Position numbers and translations under genes: made by a program. The notes beneath the pieces were generated by a model. That model saw only the letters and a list, made by a program, of their open reading frames with translations, made no database searches and was not told the origin of the DNA. From NCBI GenBank assembly GCA_947476925.1, contig CANJSF010000010.1, positions 57,350 through 121,349 of the forward strand: a stretch of 64,000 bases of DNA, in the 5' to 3' direction. The stretch is from Rhodospirillaceae bacterium. GTDB lineage: Bacteria > Pseudomonadota > Alphaproteobacteria > Rhodospirillales > Rhodospirillaceae. Below are positions 1 to 8,442 of the stretch, one piece after another (within the stretch, counting starts at the first letter, position 1; each line of letters opens with the position of its first letter).

Positions 1-293
1 GGCTGAGGGGCAAAATTAAATACCGCCCCGTCATATTTGAACTGATGCCGCCGAATTTTACGCTTTACCAATTGCAGCGCGCAGTCGAGGCGCTTGCCGG
101 AGTTCGATTGCACAAACAGAACTTTCGCCGTTTGGTCGCCAACGAGGGCTTAGTTGAAGCGACCGGGCAAATCGCTAGCCAAACAGGAGGACGACCCGCC
201 GAGTTCTTTCGGTTCCGACGCGACGTGGTACGGGAACGACCGGTCTCGGGGGTGCGCTTGCCGATCCGTCCCAGAGTTCCAGGGCGCAACTAA
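1..293 (+). CDS. NrtR-like transcriptional regulator, C-terminal winged-helix part (partial)
   Basis: The reading frame is open from the left edge (codons from base 3) to TAA at 291-293, so only the C-terminal end of the protein is visible. The fragment reads LRGKIKYRPVIFELMPPNFT followed by a helix-turn-helix-like stretch (YQLQRAVEAL, KQNFRRLVANEGLV) and a GGRPAEFFRF wing. This matches the end of Nudix-fold regulators of the NrtR type, which bind ADP-ribose and control NAD biosynthesis genes. The next genes are nadA and nadC in the same orientation, 257 bp downstream, which supports the regulator reading. The Nudix domain lies outside the window, so I cannot say whether it keeps a catalytic Nudix box. 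Family assignment rests on the winged-helix segment and context. Confidence 0.75.
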   Translation, partial: LRGKIKYRPVIFELMPPNFTLYQLQRAVEALAGVRLHKQNFRRLVANEGLVEATGQIASQTGGRPAEFFRFRRDVVRERPVSGVRLPIRPRVPGRN

Positions 294-381
294 CCGCCAA
301 CGGTGCATGACCAGGCACTAGATTTTGTATGCCGGCGACGCCAACAATTGTCCATAAAGGGTAAAATAATAATATCTATCA

Positions 382-395
382 ATTACTTAGGTAAT
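382..395. promoter_or_regulatory. Palindromic operator candidate upstream of nadA
   Basis: ATTACTTAGGTAAT is a 14-bp imperfect palindrome in the nadA leader. It shares the core TTAGG(G)TAA with the palindrome at 432-445, 50 bp further on. Two related palindromes between a NrtR-like gene and nadA are what a NAD-responsive repressor site would look like. Assignment to NrtR is inference from position. Confidence 0.4.
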
Positions 396-431
396 ATTAG
401 GTGCCGCTACCACTTGTGCTTGACTTGAGCA

Positions 432-445
432 TTAGGGTAACCTAA
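432..445. promoter_or_regulatory. Second palindromic operator candidate upstream of nadA
   Basis: TTAGGGTAACCTAA is almost perfectly self-complementary and contains the TTAGGGTAA core resembling the site at 382-395. It lies 104 bp before the nadA start. Confidence 0.4.
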
Positions 446-450
446 CTTTC

Positions 451-479
451 ACAAACCACGCCGACAGCGTGGTATTTGT
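451..479 (+). other. Stem-loop in the nadA leader
   Basis: The arms CCACGC and GCGTGG enclose CGACA. The stem is extended by ACAAA on the left and TTTGT on the right, with a two-base bulge (TA) on the right arm. It ends 70 bp before the nadA ATG. There is no T-run after it, so it is not a standard terminator. It could be part of an operator or of a 5' UTR structure. Confidence 0.35.
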
Positions 480-549
480 GGGCCCCCCTTATGCTCAATA
501 TTAGCATAACATAAACGTGGGGTGGATGTTTTGATGGAAAGGACTGGCC

Positions 550-1581
550 ATGAACGTGGTCAACCGTAGCCGACCCGATTTGCGTTTCACCTCGGATGTC
601 GAGAGCAAGACGGCGCATTTGTACGCAAAAGTGAAAAACGTCATTCCCGAAGTGGAATGGCCGGTGTTCGCGCCATTGATCGACCGCATCAATACACTGA
701 AGAAGCAAAAGAACGCGGTGATTTTGGGTCATAATTACATGACCCCCGAAATTTTCCATTGTGTGGCAGATATGACGGGCGATTCGCTTGCTCTCGCTCG
801 CAGTGCAACGAAAACAACGGCCGACATCATTGTCATGGCTGGAGTGCATTTTATGGCCGAGACGGCCAAGCTCCTAAATCCATCCAAAAAAGTGCTGATC
901 CCGGACACTCAAGCGGGTTGCACTTTGGCTGAATCGGTCACGGCGGCTGATGTGCGCAAACTGAAAGCTCAATATCCAGGCGTTCCGGTTGTGACATACG
1001 TGAATACATCGGCCGATGTAAAAGCAGAATCCGATATTTGCTGCACGTCGGGCAACGCCGTGGAAATCGTCAATGGATTGGGCGTGCCTCGCGTAATCAT
1101 GCTGCCCGATGAATTTCTGGCCTTGAACACAGCCAAGCTGGTGAAGCCCGAAGTGATTACCTGGAAGGGTCGTTGCGTTGTTCATGAGCAATTCAGTCCG
1201 ACCGATATCATGAACATGCGCGAAACCAATCCCGGCGTCGTCGTGCTCGCGCATCCTGAGTGCTCACCCGAGGTGATTGCGGTTTCTGATTATGCTGGCT
1301 CGACAGCAGGGATGATTGACTATGTTGCCAAACATCGGCCGCCCAAAGTTGTTCTCGTGACCGAGTGCTCCATGAGCGACAACGTGGCCGCTGATTTCCC
1401 CGATCTTGAATTTGTGAAGCCCTGCAATCTTTGCCCCTTCATGAAGAAGATCGAGTTGTCGAATATTTTGGCGGCGCTAGAGAATGAGCAAACTGAAGTG
1501 CACATCGACCCCGCCATTGCCGGACGTGCGCGCATTTCGGTTGAGCGTATGCTGAACGGTTGGGCGCCAGGCCAAGCTTAG
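550..1581 (+). CDS. nadA: Quinolinate synthase NadA
   Basis: Condenses iminoaspartate with dihydroxyacetone phosphate to quinolinate, the second step of de novo NAD synthesis, in the cytoplasm. The 343-aa protein has the family's [4Fe-4S] cysteines in recognisable contexts: Cys124 in [11 protein letters not shown], Cys209 in GRCVVHEQF and the C292/C295 pair in [10 protein letters not shown]. Substrate-binding motifs such as GHNYMTPEI (60-68) and AHPECSPEV (234-242) are also present. Length is normal for the family. nadC follows after 7 bp, so the two form an operon. No nadB is visible, so iminoaspartate must come from a gene elsewhere (NadB or aspartate dehydrogenase). Palindromes upstream suggest repression by the neighbouring NrtR-like protein. 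Confidence 0.97.
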   Translation: MNVVNRSRPDLRFTSDVESKTAHLYAKVKNVIPEVEWPVFAPLIDRINTLKKQKNAVILGHNYMTPEIFHCVADMTGDSLALARSATKTTADIIVMAGVHFMAETAKLLNPSKKVLIPDTQAGCTLAESVTAADVRKLKAQYPGVPVVTYVNTSADVKAESDICCTSGNAVEIVNGLGVPRVIMLPDEFLALNTAKLVKPEVITWKGRCVVHEQFSPTDIMNMRETNPGVVVLAHPECSPEVIAVSDYAGSTAGMIDYVAKHRPPKVVLVTECSMSDNVAADFPDLEFVKPCNLCPFMKKIELSNILAALENEQTEVHIDPAIAGRARISVERMLNGWAPGQA

Positions 1582-1588
1582 GCCCCCC

Positions 1589-2434
1589 GTGCTGGCACCC
1601 ATCCCACGCCACATCATCGACGAGGCTGTTCGCCGCGCATTGGCCGAAGACCTGGGCGATGCGGGCGATATAACGACGGCTGCAACGGTGCCCATCCACG
1701 CGCAGGCCAAAGCGGTTATCGCTGCTCGTAAACCGGGTGTGATCGCTGGTATTGATGTCGCCTGCGCGACTTTTGCCGCTGTGGATGAAAGCATCATCAC
1801 GCGCATCCAATTTCCTGATGGCGCCAGGGTAAAGGCCGGCGATGTCGTCGCTGAACTCGAAGGGCCGGCTCGTGGCATCCTGACAGCCGAACGCGTAGCC
1901 CTTAATTTTCTTGGTCATCTATCAGGCGTCGCTACTGCGACGGCTGAAATCGCTGGCGTGATCTCCCACACCAAAACTAGGTTGTGCTGTACGCGAAAAA
2001 CCACGCCCGGACTGCGCGCTCTCGAAAAATATGCGGTGCGTTGTGGCGGCGGCCTCAATCATCGCTTCGGGCTTTATGATGCCGTACTGATCAAAGACAA
2101 CCACATAGCGGCTTCTGGCGGGGTGGCGCGCGCCGTGATGGCTGCGCGCCAACATGCTGGTCACATGGTCAAAATTGAAGTCGAGGTTGATACGTTGACG
2201 CAGCTTGAAGAAGCACTGAACGCCGGTGCTCATGTGCTGCTACTCGACAACATGTCTCCTGGGCAATTGAAAGAAGCAGTGAAGATCGTTGCAGGGCGAG
2301 CTGTGACTGAAGCATCAGGCTCGATTACCAAAGCCAGCGCAGTTGCAATTGCCGAGAGTGGCGTAGACTTAATGTCAGTGGGATGGATCACCCATTCAGC
2401 GCCGTGTCTTGATCTGGGGCTTGATTTTAAGTAA
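1589..2434 (+). CDS. nadC: Nicotinate-nucleotide pyrophosphorylase (carboxylating) NadC
   Basis: Converts quinolinate and PRPP to nicotinate mononucleotide with loss of CO2, the step after NadA. The 281-aa sequence carries the family signature [16 protein letters not shown], then [20 protein letters not shown], followed by the (beta/alpha)-barrel segments [11 protein letters not shown] and EASGSI. The start is GTG at 1589, 7 bp after the nadA stop, with no strong Shine-Dalgarno, so it is probably translationally coupled to nadA. A strong terminator lies 20 bp after the stop codon. Confidence 0.96.
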   Translation: MLAPIPRHIIDEAVRRALAEDLGDAGDITTAATVPIHAQAKAVIAARKPGVIAGIDVACATFAAVDESIITRIQFPDGARVKAGDVVAELEGPARGILTAERVALNFLGHLSGVATATAEIAGVISHTKTRLCCTRKTTPGLRALEKYAVRCGGGLNHRFGLYDAVLIKDNHIAASGGVARAVMAARQHAGHMVKIEVEVDTLTQLEEALNAGAHVLLLDNMSPGQLKEAVKIVAGRAVTEASGSITKASAVAIAESGVDLMSVGWITHSAPCLDLGLDFK

Positions 2435-2454
2435 GCGCCCAGAGAACACAAATT

Positions 2455-2491
2455 CAAAACCCCGGCTCGACGAGCCGGGGTTTTGTTTTTT
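2455..2491. terminator. Bidirectional Rho-independent terminator between nadC and flgE
   Basis: A near-perfect inverted repeat with arms CAAAACCCCGGCTCG and CGAGCCGGGGTTTTG is followed on the plus strand by a T-run to 2491. It ends the nadA-nadC transcript. A-rich flanks make it usable for the opposite operon ending at flgE (stop at 2518). Confidence 0.92.
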
Positions 2492-2517
2492 ATCGATCCT
2501 CTATTTATTCTTTAGGC

Positions 2518-4389
2518 TTAGCGTTTAATACGCAGCAATTCATCAAGCATTTCGTCGGCGGTTGTAATGACTTTGGCCGAAGACGAATACGCGCGCTGTG
2601 TGGTGATCATGCGGGTGAACTCTTCTCCCAAGTCGACGGTTGAGCTTTCAAGCGAAGCCGCATTAATCGCGCCTGCGCCAGCATCCCCAGCCTCACGCAA
2701 TGTTGGATTGCCTGAGAAGTCAGTCGCGATCCAAGTATTGCCCGACAATGAACTCAAGCCGTTGGGATTGGTAAATGTCGCAACCGGGATCATGAACACG
2801 GGGCGCGTCACGCCGTTATCGAATAACGCCGTCACAACGCCGTCATTTCCGACCGAGACACCAGCAAAGTTACCGAACTTCGCGCCGTTCTGTTGCAGGT
2901 AGTTCAGCTGGAAATTACCAGACAGCTGCGTCAGTCCATCGGGCGTGTTGTAATTGCCGAAGAACACTTGGATCGGCGGGCTTTTCGTGTTGCGGTTGAC
3001 CATGTTCTCTGCGCCGTTCGCCCAGACCAATTCAACAGTATGTTGAGGGGCGGGGGCTTGGCTGGACGTACGATTAAAGAACTCATTCGGAGTTCCATTC
3101 CCTGCGAATTCGATCGATGGAGAATTCAGTCCGGGCGCGCCTGTGGCGGCTAATGCCCGGGAATACCAGCCATAGGTCGCATCCAAGGCAGGCACGGTAA
3201 AGGTCTGCGGCAACCCGGTTGTAGGGTCAAAGGTGCCGCTTTGGATAATGAGCTGTTTTGGCACAGTTGCTGAATCAGTCGCTGTGGCGCTAAACGTCAT
3301 TGCAGTCGCGTCGGAACCCTGATCGAACGTAATCCCGTTTTCACCTGCGATGCGGCGTGCCCAGTTTCCCGGCGGGCTCGGTGCAGCGCCAAACGCAGTG
3401 ACCATGTTGTTATTGATGGTCGTGGCTAACTGATCAAGGATTTGGCTCAGTGTTCGGCCGGTCGTATCGACTTGTGCCACGCCGTCGTCAGCACCGACTC
3501 CGATATTGATAGTGCTTGCAGCTCCGCCTGGCGCGATCGTGATCGTGCCTGTCATCGGCGCGGTAAACTGGTCATTGAAATCGATACGGCCAGAAGCAAA
3601 GTGAACTTCACGATTCTGTGTGTACATGGTTGCAACAGCAGATTGTGACGGTTGCTCCAGGTTTGCCCGCCAGGAATTCGCCGCTGTTTTGGTAAATCCA
3701 TAGGTTAAGTTGTGTGGATTACCCAAGCTATCAAACATCAAGGCGTTGACTCGCTCTTGCGAATTGACCGTTGCTTCGGCGGGCAAGTTCGCGCCAACCG
3801 ACAGCGTCGTCGTGGGCGAAGCCGTGCCGCCAATTGTTTGCAAATTCAAAGGGCGCAGATTGGTGTTATCGATGACGTTGTCGTTGATTAAAACGCGGTC
3901 GCCTTGACTGTTGACATACGCCTTCATGAAGACATCTTTGCCAACTGTTACTTTATTGGCGGTGGCGGTGCCGTCAAAGAAGCTCAGGGGCCAGCCTTGC
4001 ATGTAGGCGCCGCCGACGTTCTGCAGGAACCCTTCTTTATCGACTTTGAATGAACCCGCGCGCGTGAATGTATAAAGATTGCCCGAGGCTGGATCTGGTG
4101 CCTCATTGGCCACAAAGAAACCTGCGCCCGAAATTGCTAAGTCTGTAGCCGAAGTCGTGGCTTGCAGCAGGCCTTGTAAATCGATCGCCTGTTTAGGCGC
4201 TGATTGAACACCGCCAGGAGAATATTGCGTCTGTGAGACTTGCGTCGTGATCAGCGTCTTGAAATTCACCTTCGTGCCCTTATAGCCGATGGTGTTTACG
4301 TTGGTCACGTTATCGGAGATGGCGCCCATGGCGCTGGACTGCGATTGCAGCCCCGACACGCCAGAAAATAATGCACCGAACAACGACAT
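2518..4389 (-). CDS. flgE: Flagellar hook protein FlgE
   Basis: Forms the extracellular hook that joins rod and filament. The N-terminus (MSLFGALFSGVSGLQ, then NVTNVNTIGYKGTKVNF) is the conserved rod/hook-family motif that drives export. The C-terminus (VDLGEEFTRMITTQRAYSSS, KVITTADEMLDELL) is the matching coiled-coil segment. At 623 aa it is longer than enteric FlgE (about 400 aa), because of a large middle region rich in Thr, Ala and Gly, which is common in alphaproteobacteria. It is last in the fliK-flgD-flgE operon, 146 bp after flgD, and transcription ends at the terminator at 2455-2491. Confidence 0.96.
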   Translation of the reverse strand: MSLFGALFSGVSGLQSQSSAMGAISDNVTNVNTIGYKGTKVNFKTLITTQVSQTQYSPGGVQSAPKQAIDLQGLLQATTSATDLAISGAGFFVANEAPDPASGNLYTFTRAGSFKVDKEGFLQNVGGAYMQGWPLSFFDGTATANKVTVGKDVFMKAYVNSQGDRVLINDNVIDNTNLRPLNLQTIGGTASPTTTLSVGANLPAEATVNSQERVNALMFDSLGNPHNLTYGFTKTAANSWRANLEQPSQSAVATMYTQNREVHFASGRIDFNDQFTAPMTGTITIAPGGAASTINIGVGADDGVAQVDTTGRTLSQILDQLATTINNNMVTAFGAAPSPPGNWARRIAGENGITFDQGSDATAMTFSATATDSATVPKQLIIQSGTFDPTTGLPQTFTVPALDATYGWYSRALAATGAPGLNSPSIEFAGNGTPNEFFNRTSSQAPAPQHTVELVWANGAENMVNRNTKSPPIQVFFGNYNTPDGLTQLSGNFQLNYLQQNGAKFGNFAGVSVGNDGVVTALFDNGVTRPVFMIPVATFTNPNGLSSLSGNTWIATDFSGNPTLREAGDAGAGAINAASLESSTVDLGEEFTRMITTQRAYSSSAKVITTADEMLDELLRIKR

Positions 4390-4535
4390 CTTTCGTCTCC
4401 TTTAGGTCTCCGCAACCAGATCGCTTTCGCTTCTTAATCTGGCTTCGCCTTAGACGACTCCACTTTTGAGAGTGGCGCGGTTGGGGTTAATTTCTCGCTA
4501 ACGTTTCAGCTAAATTTCAGTTCTCTGATCGCACT

Positions 4536-5210
4536 TTAAGCTGTGATCGACAGGATTTTATCAACAGGCACGCCCAGCTTATCCATCACGACTAAAGTTT
4601 GGCCGTCCTTGGTTGTCACGCCCGTAACTTTTCCAAACGCCGTCGTATACGTATCGATCGGCTTGTCATCCTTCGACAGCGCCGTAACCTGCATTTGGTA
4701 GGTGCCATCAGGGAGTTGTTGACCGCTCGATGACTTACCGTCCCAGTTAAACTCATGAACTCCCTTAGACTTTTCACCAACCGACGAGTAAACCAGTTCG
4801 CCACTCGAGTTGCGGACGACGATAGCTACACTTTGCGCATCACTGCTTACGCCGTAGGCTGCTTTCATCTTGCCACCCTGCAGCGGCACGTTCGGGCTGT
4901 TTGCTTCGATTGTCTTGCCGATATAATTCACAGAGTTGGTCACAATGTTCTGCTGAGACAAGCCAATCAAACTTGTCAGGCTTTCGTTCGAGTTGATCTG
5001 TTGTTCGACCTGCGCGAACTGAACCAACTGATTGGTAAATTCGGTCGAATCCATCGGAGACAGAGGGTCCTGGTTCTTTAATTGCGAGGTCAGCAGCGTT
5101 AGGAACGAATTCAGATCCTTCGCGAGCTTGTTGCGTGATGCGCCAGCCTTTGTTGCGGTCTGGCTGGTATCAGTCGGGGCAATTGCTGCTGCTGCTGCGG
5201 AAGTGGCCAT
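4536..5210 (-). CDS. flgD: Flagellar hook assembly (capping) protein FlgD
   Basis: Caps the growing hook and is discarded when the hook is complete. The 224-aa protein has the classic N-terminal motif FLTLLTSQLKNQDPLSPMDS followed by TEFTNQLVQFAQVEQQI, then a C-terminal Tudor/Ig-like part with FNWDGKSSSGQQLPDGTY. Length is typical. It lies 32 bp downstream of fliK and upstream of flgE on the same strand. Confidence 0.95.
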   Translation of the reverse strand: MATSAAAAAIAPTDTSQTATKAGASRNKLAKDLNSFLTLLTSQLKNQDPLSPMDSTEFTNQLVQFAQVEQQINSNESLTSLIGLSQQNIVTNSVNYIGKTIEANSPNVPLQGGKMKAAYGVSSDAQSVAIVVRNSSGELVYSSVGEKSKGVHEFNWDGKSSSGQQLPDGTYQMQVTALSKDDKPIDTYTTAFGKVTGVTTKDGQTLVVMDKLGVPVDKILSITA

Positions 5211-5242
5211 GGCTTTCTATCTTTCTTTTTATGCCGCTTTGT

Positions 5243-7000
5243 TCAGGCGTAGGTGTCGACGCCGCCGCGCATGAGCGCGGCGCGTTCGTAATCGAACGCC
5301 GCATCGTTTTCATTGTCGGCAAGGATGGGTTCGTTAGCGGCGACGCCGGGTTGGCCGGCTGGGCCGCGATGCTCGTGCTGAGCATCCAGGCGATCATTGT
5401 CTTGACTGCGCAGATTGAACTCCAGGTCGCCTGCGTCGGCGTTCAGACCAGCATCTTGAAGGGCGCGTTCAAGCCCACGGGCTTCGCGTTGAAGGAGTTC
5501 GAGCGTCGCGGGCTTGTCAGCCGTTACAGTTGCGCGGACCTGTCCGTCGTCAGTCATTTCAAGTTTGATGTCAATTCGACCGAGTTCTTCGGGGCGCAGT
5601 TGAATCGTGAGGCGGTCCATCCCAGCCTTGGCGGCACGCGTGATGTTGACCTTAATTTGGTCGATCACTTGTTGAGACTGGGTGGGCGCTGGGCGCTCTG
5701 CGGAAGCTGTTTGTGTTGTGGCAGAGTTTCCATTCGTTTGGTTCAACGCGTTGGCAAAGCTAGTCGATTGATTCTGTGAACTGTTCGAGTTGGTTGCCGG
5801 CTGCGTGGGGGCATCAGGGGCACGTACCTGCGCCATTTCACTGCGCGGCATTCCGTTGCCAGCATTTTGTTGCGAGCCCAGATTCGATTGAGGAGTTGAA
5901 GCGCCAGCGATTGCGCCGACTTGTGGCGAGGGCATGTCCAAATTTGGAGTCCCTGGCTGCCCTTGCCCTTGATTTGCAGCTGTTGCCGCACTGCGAGCCG
6001 CATCGCCGTTATAACCGACATAACGGTTGAAAGGACTCCACTCAAAAGGCACATCGGCAAGCTTTGTTCCGTTCACCGCAACCTGGATGCGAATTTTATT
6101 GTCGTCGCCAAAGACTTTGGAGAGCTCGGCTGATTGGCGGGCTGCTTCTGGCGTTTGCGTTTCGAGAGGTGACTTAACCTCCTCAACATTATTGACCGCT
6201 GCTTGTGCCAGCGGCGTTGCCTCAGTGGCTGCTTTGGCGGTCGCGCTGGCTTGTTGGGCAAGAGGATGAAAGGCACTAGCAATCTGTTTGAACAGATCGG
6301 CAACCACACCTGTATCAAGGTCTTGTAAATCAGTTGCTCCCGCGTTCTTCAGGTTTGCTGCTAATGCGGGATCCACGCCCACGTTTTGTGTTGCGAGGTT
6401 CTGCAAGGAATTGTCGGCGGACAGTGAAGCCGCGGCCTGGCCAAATGCGCTTTCAAGTGCAGAGGCAAGATTGGCATCTTGCGACGCAGCGGCCAGCAAT
6501 GACTTAAGATCGAATGTTCCCATGTCTTGCAAGCTACCGTTGGGTTGCTCGACAAAAATTTGAAATTGGATGGCCACTGCTTGAAGCGCTTCGAGCCCGA
6601 TTGCCGACGATTTCTCAGTTGGGCTTGTCTCGGACGAAGTCTTTACACCCTTGTTGTCGTTTGCCGATGTTTGCTCAGACGCGTCGGTCTTATTTGACGC
6701 CGTGCTATCATCCTTTTCACTCACTTGGGGCTTCTCATCGGCCTTGGCGCTATCTTTTGGTTTCGCGTCCAGTTCTGGCTTTGGCTTCGGCGACAGTTCT
6801 GGTTCACGCTTCGGCTGCGCCCGAAGCCATTGGCCTTCGGCTTGGCTTAAGCCGTTATCGGCCTTAAACCGCAAATGACTTCCCAGGTTTAAAAGCGCAG
6901 AAAACGCGTTGGCCGGGTTGCGGGCCTCTTCGTTGGTCAACGTAATCGCAACGGTCTTGGCCGTTGATTTCGGGCCATTCACTGCAGCAAATTCCATCAT
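5243..7000 (-). CDS. fliK: Flagellar hook-length control protein FliK
   Basis: Secreted ruler protein that ends hook elongation and switches export specificity through FlhB. The 585-aa protein has the expected organisation. A long low-complexity N-terminal and middle part is rich in Ala, Gln, Asn, Ser and Pro, with Lys/Asp/Glu-rich stretches. A conserved C-terminal FliK domain follows at roughly residues 435-525 (LTIQLRPEELGRIDIKLEM, VRATVTADKPATLELL, LERALQDAGL). It is the first gene of the fliK-flgD-flgE operon, with a sigma-54 promoter 50 bp upstream. Confidence 0.92.
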   Translation of the reverse strand: MMEFAAVNGPKSTAKTVAITLTNEEARNPANAFSALLNLGSHLRFKADNGLSQAEGQWLRAQPKREPELSPKPKPELDAKPKDSAKADEKPQVSEKDDSTASNKTDASEQTSANDNKGVKTSSETSPTEKSSAIGLEALQAVAIQFQIFVEQPNGSLQDMGTFDLKSLLAAASQDANLASALESAFGQAAASLSADNSLQNLATQNVGVDPALAANLKNAGATDLQDLDTGVVADLFKQIASAFHPLAQQASATAKAATEATPLAQAAVNNVEEVKSPLETQTPEAARQSAELSKVFGDDNKIRIQVAVNGTKLADVPFEWSPFNRYVGYNGDAARSAATAANQGQGQPGTPNLDMPSPQVGAIAGASTPQSNLGSQQNAGNGMPRSEMAQVRAPDAPTQPATNSNSSQNQSTSFANALNQTNGNSATTQTASAERPAPTQSQQVIDQIKVNITRAAKAGMDRLTIQLRPEELGRIDIKLEMTDDGQVRATVTADKPATLELLQREARGLERALQDAGLNADAGDLEFNLRSQDNDRLDAQHEHRGPAGQPGVAANEPILADNENDAAFDYERAALMRGGVDTYA

Positions 7001-7049
7001 TCGCTCCCATCACTTCACACGCCTGGACGCACCAAGCCGATGATCTCGA

Positions 7050-7065
7050 TGCAAACGCCGGGCCA
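7050..7065 (-). promoter_or_regulatory. Sigma-54 promoter (-24/-12) for fliK-flgD-flgE
   Basis: On the minus strand the sequence is TGGCCCGGCGTTTGCA. It matches the sigma-54 consensus TGGCACG-N4-TTGCA at all but one fixed position. It lies 50 bp before the fliK start, nearly the same distance as the comparable element before flgF. In Caulobacter, hook operons depend on RpoN. Confidence 0.82.
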
Positions 7066-7144
7066 GATGGGTGGCCAATGGTAAGTCTTTGATAAAGCTT
7101 GATTATTGATGTCTTCGCCCGGCTTGACGGGGGCGACGGGCCTT

Positions 7145-7170
7145 ACAACAGGCAATTCTTGCCCTGTTGT
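7145..7170. other. Inverted repeat between fliK and the 375-aa gene
   Basis: ACAACAGG and CCTGTTGT form a stem extended by GCAA/TTGC with one bulge and a short loop. It lies 22 bp beyond the stop codon of the minus-strand gene at 7193-8320. The T-rich stretch is on the plus-strand side, so it is at best a weak terminator for the minus-strand gene. Confidence 0.35.
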
Positions 7171-7192
7171 TCTGGGTAATTTTTACCGGTTC

Positions 7193-8320
7193 TTAAGCGC
7201 GAATGCTGAACTGCAAGAAGGGGCTTTTGACAAAGCCCGCGAAGGCTTGAAGGTAGTTTTGCTGTTGCGAAGATAAGTTCTCGAGGTTGGTTTGCATCGC
7301 CTGAATTTGCTGCTGCGCCTTGATTTGCAATTCCTGAGTTTTGTTAAGCTGGTCTGTGTAAACTTTGGTTTGATCTTTCGTGAGATCGTTCAGGGCTTCA
7401 TCGATTTTCTTATCGTCTTTTTTGACCTGTGTTGATGCAGCTGATAGCACCGCTTCACGCGACGTCAGTTCGACGTCGGCTTTTTCTATTGCGTCAAAAG
7501 CTCTTTTCCGATCAGCGCTGGTCTGAAGATTGTTATAAAACCAAGCAGGCATCAGGCCGATGCCGTCGCGTTCCAACTTACCTGTGACCGTTTCCGGCGG
7601 AACGTTTGGGTCGAATGTGACTTGAAATGTTATGTCATGAGTTTTTTCGTCATAGCTCACCAATTTCATGGCATTGCGCGTCGAGGCAACTTTGTCGATC
7701 ACTGTACCATCGCTCAGCGTTGTTTTCCCCACGATGCCCTGAAGTTCAGAACGTTGTGTAATGGTATCTGTGCCAAGTTCTGGAATCCAAAAGGTGCCAT
7801 CACTGGCTTTGATGCGGTAATCGCTACCTGCGTGCGTACCGGTCAGCGTTGTTTGGCCCACACCCAAATCGCTGCGATACTCGATCTGATTTGGGCTGAA
7901 ATCGGTACGATTAATGTTGCCGACAAGGTTAAAGGCTGGGCCGCCTGAGTTGGCTTCATCGTTAATAGAGTTAACCTTGGTGTCAAACTCTTCGGATCTA
8001 AATTTTGGATCTTCGCCTTTTTCGCCAGCTATGGCGACGGTTGTGCGGAGGGCAAAGATGGTGTCGCGGATGGTTTTGATGCTGTCGTGCCCATTCTCAA
8101 CCGCAATCTTGGCGTTGTTGATTTGAGCTTTGACGGTAATCAGGCGCTCATTCTGGGCATCAATGGCTTTGACGCTTGAGGCGGCGGTATCGTCGATCGC
8201 CTTTTTTTCTTCCTGGAATCGATCGGCAACGTTCGCGCGGATGTTATCCAACAAAATGTTGGTTTGATTCGGAACAGTACCGAAAAGCTGCGAGCCTGAG
8301 CCTTGCAGAATGCCAACCAC
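7193..8320 (-). CDS. Unrecognised coiled-coil protein upstream of fliK (possible flagellin- or hook-associated-like)
   Basis: The 375-aa protein starts at GTG (8320) with GGAG six bases upstream. Residues about 35-110 form long amphipathic helices (VKAIDAQNERLITVKAQINN, SIKTIRDTIFALRTTVAI). A beta-rich centre (about 130-255: THAGSDYRIKASDGTFWIP, KTHDITFQVTFDPNVPP) follows. A second helical part (about 275-365) is rich in Gln and ends in SPFLQFSIRA. No signal peptide or membrane segment is evident. A helical N- and C-terminus around a beta domain is the plan of axial flagellar proteins, and the gene sits just upstream of the fliK operon, but I see no diagnostic motif. Function unknown. Confidence 0.7.
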   Translation of the reverse strand: MVGILQGSGSQLFGTVPNQTNILLDNIRANVADRFQEEKKAIDDTAASSVKAIDAQNERLITVKAQINNAKIAVENGHDSIKTIRDTIFALRTTVAIAGEKGEDPKFRSEEFDTKVNSINDEANSGGPAFNLVGNINRTDFSPNQIEYRSDLGVGQTTLTGTHAGSDYRIKASDGTFWIPELGTDTITQRSELQGIVGKTTLSDGTVIDKVASTRNAMKLVSYDEKTHDITFQVTFDPNVPPETVTGKLERDGIGLMPAWFYNNLQTSADRKRAFDAIEKADVELTSREAVLSAASTQVKKDDKKIDEALNDLTKDQTKVYTDQLNKTQELQIKAQQQIQAMQTNLENLSSQQQNYLQAFAGFVKSPFLQFSIRA

Positions 8321-8442
8321 GTTATCTCCAGTCAGGGCTTCTACCCTTGCTATGCGCCCTTTGGGTGCATTTCAGGGACAGCTTGGCAACCCGCCCCTAA
8401 CTCAGCCTTAGCATGGGCAGCTTACCAGTCCAAGGAGGCAGG

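Noticed and set aside
442..849. 135-codon frame opposite nadA
   Set aside because: Antisense shadow of a well-supported gene and its leader.
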